The position numbers were made by a program, and so were the translations under genes. A stretch of DNA of 64,000 nucleotides from an uncultured Arcanobacterium sp. (GTDB lineage: Bacteria > Actinomycetota > Actinomycetes > Actinomycetales > Actinomycetaceae): the NCBI GenBank assembly GCA_958428545.1, contig CAUAGM010000001.1, positions 62,001-126,000 on the forward strand, in the 5' to 3' direction. Below the pieces are notes generated by a model that worked only from the letters and a program-made list of their open reading frames with translations, was not told the origin of the DNA and did not search any database. Each line of letters starts with the position of its first letter. Within the stretch, counting starts at the first letter, position 1. This document shows positions 61,647-64,000 of this stretch, in pieces.

Positions 61647-63326
61647 ATGAATGAACGAGCTGGCACACCTGCCCAGGAAAATGATTTGATCGACGTTAAT
61701 GCCCTTATTGATGCGTATTACGCTCAAGAGCCCGATCCTGAAAACCCCAATCAACAGGTCGTTTTCGGTACGAGTGGGCATCGCGGAAGCGCATTCGATT
61801 GCGCATTCAACGAAGCTCATATTGTGGCAACAACCCAAGCAATCGTTGAATATCGGCAGACTCAAGGTTTCGATGGACCTCTCTATATTGGTCGAGATAC
61901 GCACGGACTTTCTGCTCCGGCACAACGCACAGCACTTGAGGTATTGGCAGCCAACGAGATCGAAGTGCGCATCGATGCTCGTGATTCATGGACGCCCACC
62001 CCAGCAGTTTCTCTTGCTATCTTGACGGCAAACGGCGCTGGCACTGAAGCAGGAGTTCGCACAAGCGGTCCAGGATTGGCAGACGGAATTATTATTACCC
62101 CTAGCCATAATCCTCCGCGTGACGGTGGTTTTAAATACAATCCGCCGCACGGCGGCCCAGCCGATACAGATGCCACAAAAGTAATCGCTGCGAGAGCGAA
62201 TGAGATTCTGCGTGAAGGCTGGAGATCTGTGAAGCGTGTGCCCTATGGGCAGGCCGTTAAGGCAGAAACTACACGGCGTCACGATTATCTTTCTGCGTAT
62301 GTAGAAGATCTAGCTTCAATTATTGATGTCGATGCAATCCGAGCTGCAGGTGTGCGCATTGGTGCTGATCCGATGGGTGGCGCGTCTGCGGAATATTGGG
62401 GAGCGATCGGGGAGCGCTACGGCTTAGATCTTACAGTCGTCAATCCTCACGTTGATCCAGCATGGCCGTTTATGACTCTTGATTGGGACGGCAAAATTCG
62501 CATGGACTGCAGCTCTCCCTATGCGATGGCAAGTTTGCTTGAACGTATGAAGCCAGGCGTAGATGGAACTACTCCCTACGATATTGCCACAGGCAACGAT
62601 GCTGATTCTGATCGTCACGGAATCGTGACGCCAGATGCTGGGCTAATGAATCCAAACCACTATCTTGCGGCAGCGATTCAGTATCTTTATTCTCATCGTC
62701 CACATTGGAATACGAATGCTGTGGGTAAGACGCTCGTATCCTCAAGTTTGATTGACCGCGTGGCAGCGGGAATGGGTAAACAGCTTGTGGAAGTTCCTGT
62801 CGGATTCAAATGGTTTGTGCCTGGTTTGATTGCAGGTACGGCTGGATTTGGCGGTGAAGAATCTGCTGGAGCGAGCTTTTTGCGTAAAGACGGCACAGTG
62901 TGGACAACCGATAAAGACGGCTTGATTATGGATTTGCTTGCTTCCGAGATTCTTGCCGTCACAGGAAAGACTCCGAGCGCACTGCATCGGGAGCTCACTG
63001 AGCAATATGGTGTTTCAGCATATGCGCGTATCGATGCAGCTGCATCGAAAGAAGAAAAGGCGAAGCTCGCCAATCTCTCGCCCGAAGACGTCACAGCAAC
63101 CGAACTGGCAGGGGAAACGATTACAGCAAAGCTCACGCGCGCTCCTGGAAATAATGCGGCAATCGGCGGCTTGAAAGTGACCACAGAAAATGCCTGGTTT
63201 GCAGCGCGTCCCAGCGGCACAGAAGACGTCTACAAAATTTATGCTGAATCATTCAAAGGAGCTGAACACCTCGCACGTGTGCAGGAAGAAGCAAAGAAAG
63301 TGGTGGCAGCTGCGCTCGGAGCGTAG
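61647..63326 (+). CDS. pgm: Phosphoglucomutase (alpha-D-glucose phosphate-specific)
   Basis: A 559-residue enzyme interconverting glucose 1-phosphate and glucose 6-phosphate. The phosphoserine loop is TPSHNPPRDGG, the metal loop GNDADSDRHG, the sugar loop GFGGEESAGASF and the phosphate loop RPSGTEDVYKIYAESF. Length is close to E. coli Pgm. It feeds nucleotide sugars used for surface glycans such as those of the Gtr cassette, and glycogen. ATG at 61647. Confidence 0.96.
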   Translation: MNERAGTPAQENDLIDVNALIDAYYAQEPDPENPNQQVVFGTSGHRGSAFDCAFNEAHIVATTQAIVEYRQTQGFDGPLYIGRDTHGLSAPAQRTALEVLAANEIEVRIDARDSWTPTPAVSLAILTANGAGTEAGVRTSGPGLADGIIITPSHNPPRDGGFKYNPPHGGPADTDATKVIAARANEILREGWRSVKRVPYGQAVKAETTRRHDYLSAYVEDLASIIDVDAIRAAGVRIGADPMGGASAEYWGAIGERYGLDLTVVNPHVDPAWPFMTLDWDGKIRMDCSSPYAMASLLERMKPGVDGTTPYDIATGNDADSDRHGIVTPDAGLMNPNHYLAAAIQYLYSHRPHWNTNAVGKTLVSSSLIDRVAAGMGKQLVEVPVGFKWFVPGLIAGTAGFGGEESAGASFLRKDGTVWTTDKDGLIMDLLASEILAVTGKTPSALHRELTEQYGVSAYARIDAAASKEEKAKLANLSPEDVTATELAGETITAKLTRAPGNNAAIGGLKVTTENAWFAARPSGTEDVYKIYAESFKGAEHLARVQEEAKKVVAAALGA

Positions 63327-63475
63327 TTAGCTATATGGTTGGTTATATTGATCGCTATACGGAACGTAGGTGGCTATATGCCGCAGTGTAACGCGCACCC
63401 GATCCTTGGTGCTGGCCGTTAGCTTATATACGTTAGCTTAAGGTATGAGTGTGGTGCCAAGAGAAAGAGGTTGGT

Positions 63476-64000
63476 ATGTATATTCGTGGCGATCTTATGC
63501 CAGTAATTTCTGCGACTCCTGAGCAAACTACGTGGGATCTTCCCTCACTGCGTGCCGGAGGAGATGAGTTATTCGGCGGTGTTGAGCCTGATTTGGGCAC
63601 TGCTCAGCAAGAGGTACTGTCTGTGCCACGCGAATGTGATGATGGTGAACTAGAGTTGCGTTGGTTTATGCCCGTTGAGCCTGCGCGCGCAGTGATTGTT
63701 TCGATTCACGGAGGTGGATACGTCTGTGGGCGCGCAAAGTTTGACGATGAGAAGAATGCTGATATGGCTCAGAAGCTGATAGCTGCAGTCGTTTCCCCCG
63801 ATTATCGTTTAGCGCCAGAATATCCTTTCCCAGCCGGCGTTCATGATTGTGTGCTAGCGATTATTCATGCTCAGAAAAAAGCATACGAACTTGGCGTGCC
63901 TCTTATCGTTTTCGGAGATTCAGCAGGGGGCGGCTTGGCATATTTCTCTACTCTTATCTATACAGAGCAGACGCATAGCAGGCAAGCATCTAACGAATAT
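63476..64000 (+). CDS. Alpha/beta hydrolase (HSL-type esterase), cut by the window edge
   Basis: The first 175 codons of an alpha/beta hydrolase. SIHGGGYVCGRAKF holds the HGGG oxyanion motif of the hormone-sensitive-lipase family, and VFGDSAGGGLAYF the nucleophile Ser in GDSAG; SPDYRLAPEYPFPAG is also typical. The Asp and His of the triad would lie beyond the right edge. ATG at 63476 with AGAGG eight bases upstream. Substrate unknown, probably a short-chain ester. Confidence 0.85.
   Translation, partial: MYIRGDLMPVISATPEQTTWDLPSLRAGGDELFGGVEPDLGTAQQEVLSVPRECDDGELELRWFMPVEPARAVIVSIHGGGYVCGRAKFDDEKNADMAQKLIAAVVSPDYRLAPEYPFPAGVHDCVLAIIHAQKKAYELGVPLIVFGDSAGGGLAYFSTLIYTEQTHSRQASNEY

Overview
The window reads as a stretch of chromosome from a moderate-GC Gram-positive actinobacterium, most likely a member of the Actinomycetaceae (genus not assigned). 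Pointers are the CrgA division protein beside a class E sortase, the order CCA enzyme / class A PBP / rpsF-ssb-rpsR-rplI / dnaB, a class Ib ribonucleotide reductase, a DUF6049 protein, and MPxTG-type surface anchoring. No rRNA operon, CRISPR array, intact tRNA or intact insertion sequence was found.

Layout. 1-4.5 kb: DUF6049 membrane protein, NUDIX hydrolase and the divergent CCA-adding enzyme. 4.6-10 kb: AI-2E type permease, a class A PBP-like protein that has lost its catalytic motifs, then rpsF-ssb-rpsR-rplI. 10-13.3 kb: small secreted and membrane ORFs, a decayed gene, a dense DnaA-box cluster and dnaB. 13.3-23.8 kb: housekeeping genes (HD protein, PlsC-like acyltransferase, CYTH protein, P-type ATPase, cyclophilin, rhomboid, crgA, class E sortase, nucleosidase, lipoprotein, RNase HI). 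23.8-32.2 kb: a second DnaA-box cluster, nrdHIE, then an inserted surface adhesin gene preceded by a G11 tract, then nrdF. 32.4-37.8 kb: lipoprotein and HrpA helicase. 37.9-43.4 kb: an AT-richer lactococcin-972-type bacteriocin locus, with a run of inverted repeats, a bacteriocin gene with an in-frame TGA in its signal peptide, a DUF1430 membrane protein, an ABC ATPase, and a convergent two-component operon that begins with a previously unlisted 59-codon peptide gene. 44-49 kb: DAP dehydrogenase, a truncated toxin with its antitoxin, a phage terminase scrap, RlmC and PurB. 49.5-54.4 kb: a three-gene Gtr-like glycosylation cassette whose glycosyltransferase is frameshifted in a G7 tract, next to a tRNA-Pro 3' fragment and a phage remnant (portal, unknown gene, terminase). 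54.4-64 kb: DedA protein, a methyltransferase behind a DtxR/IdeR-type iron box, cupin, DUF817, copper chaperone and CopA ATPase, phosphoglucomutase, and an esterase cut by the window edge.

How the parts connect. Replication and dNTP supply (dnaB, nrd) share an unusual leader design: DnaA-box clusters followed by a common element holding a strong Shine-Dalgarno and an ATG-TGA start-stop. Surface variability recurs: a thioester adhesin with a compositionally foreign C-terminal module, a homopolymer upstream of it, a frameshifted glycosyltransferase in a Gtr cassette, and heptanucleotide repeats. The best candidates for something undescribed are the double-cysteine peptide gene coupled to the bacteriocin-locus histidine kinase, the class A PBP pseudoenzyme at the normal ponA position, and the paired DnaA-box/start-stop leaders. 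All family assignments come from reading motifs by eye; no database search was run.
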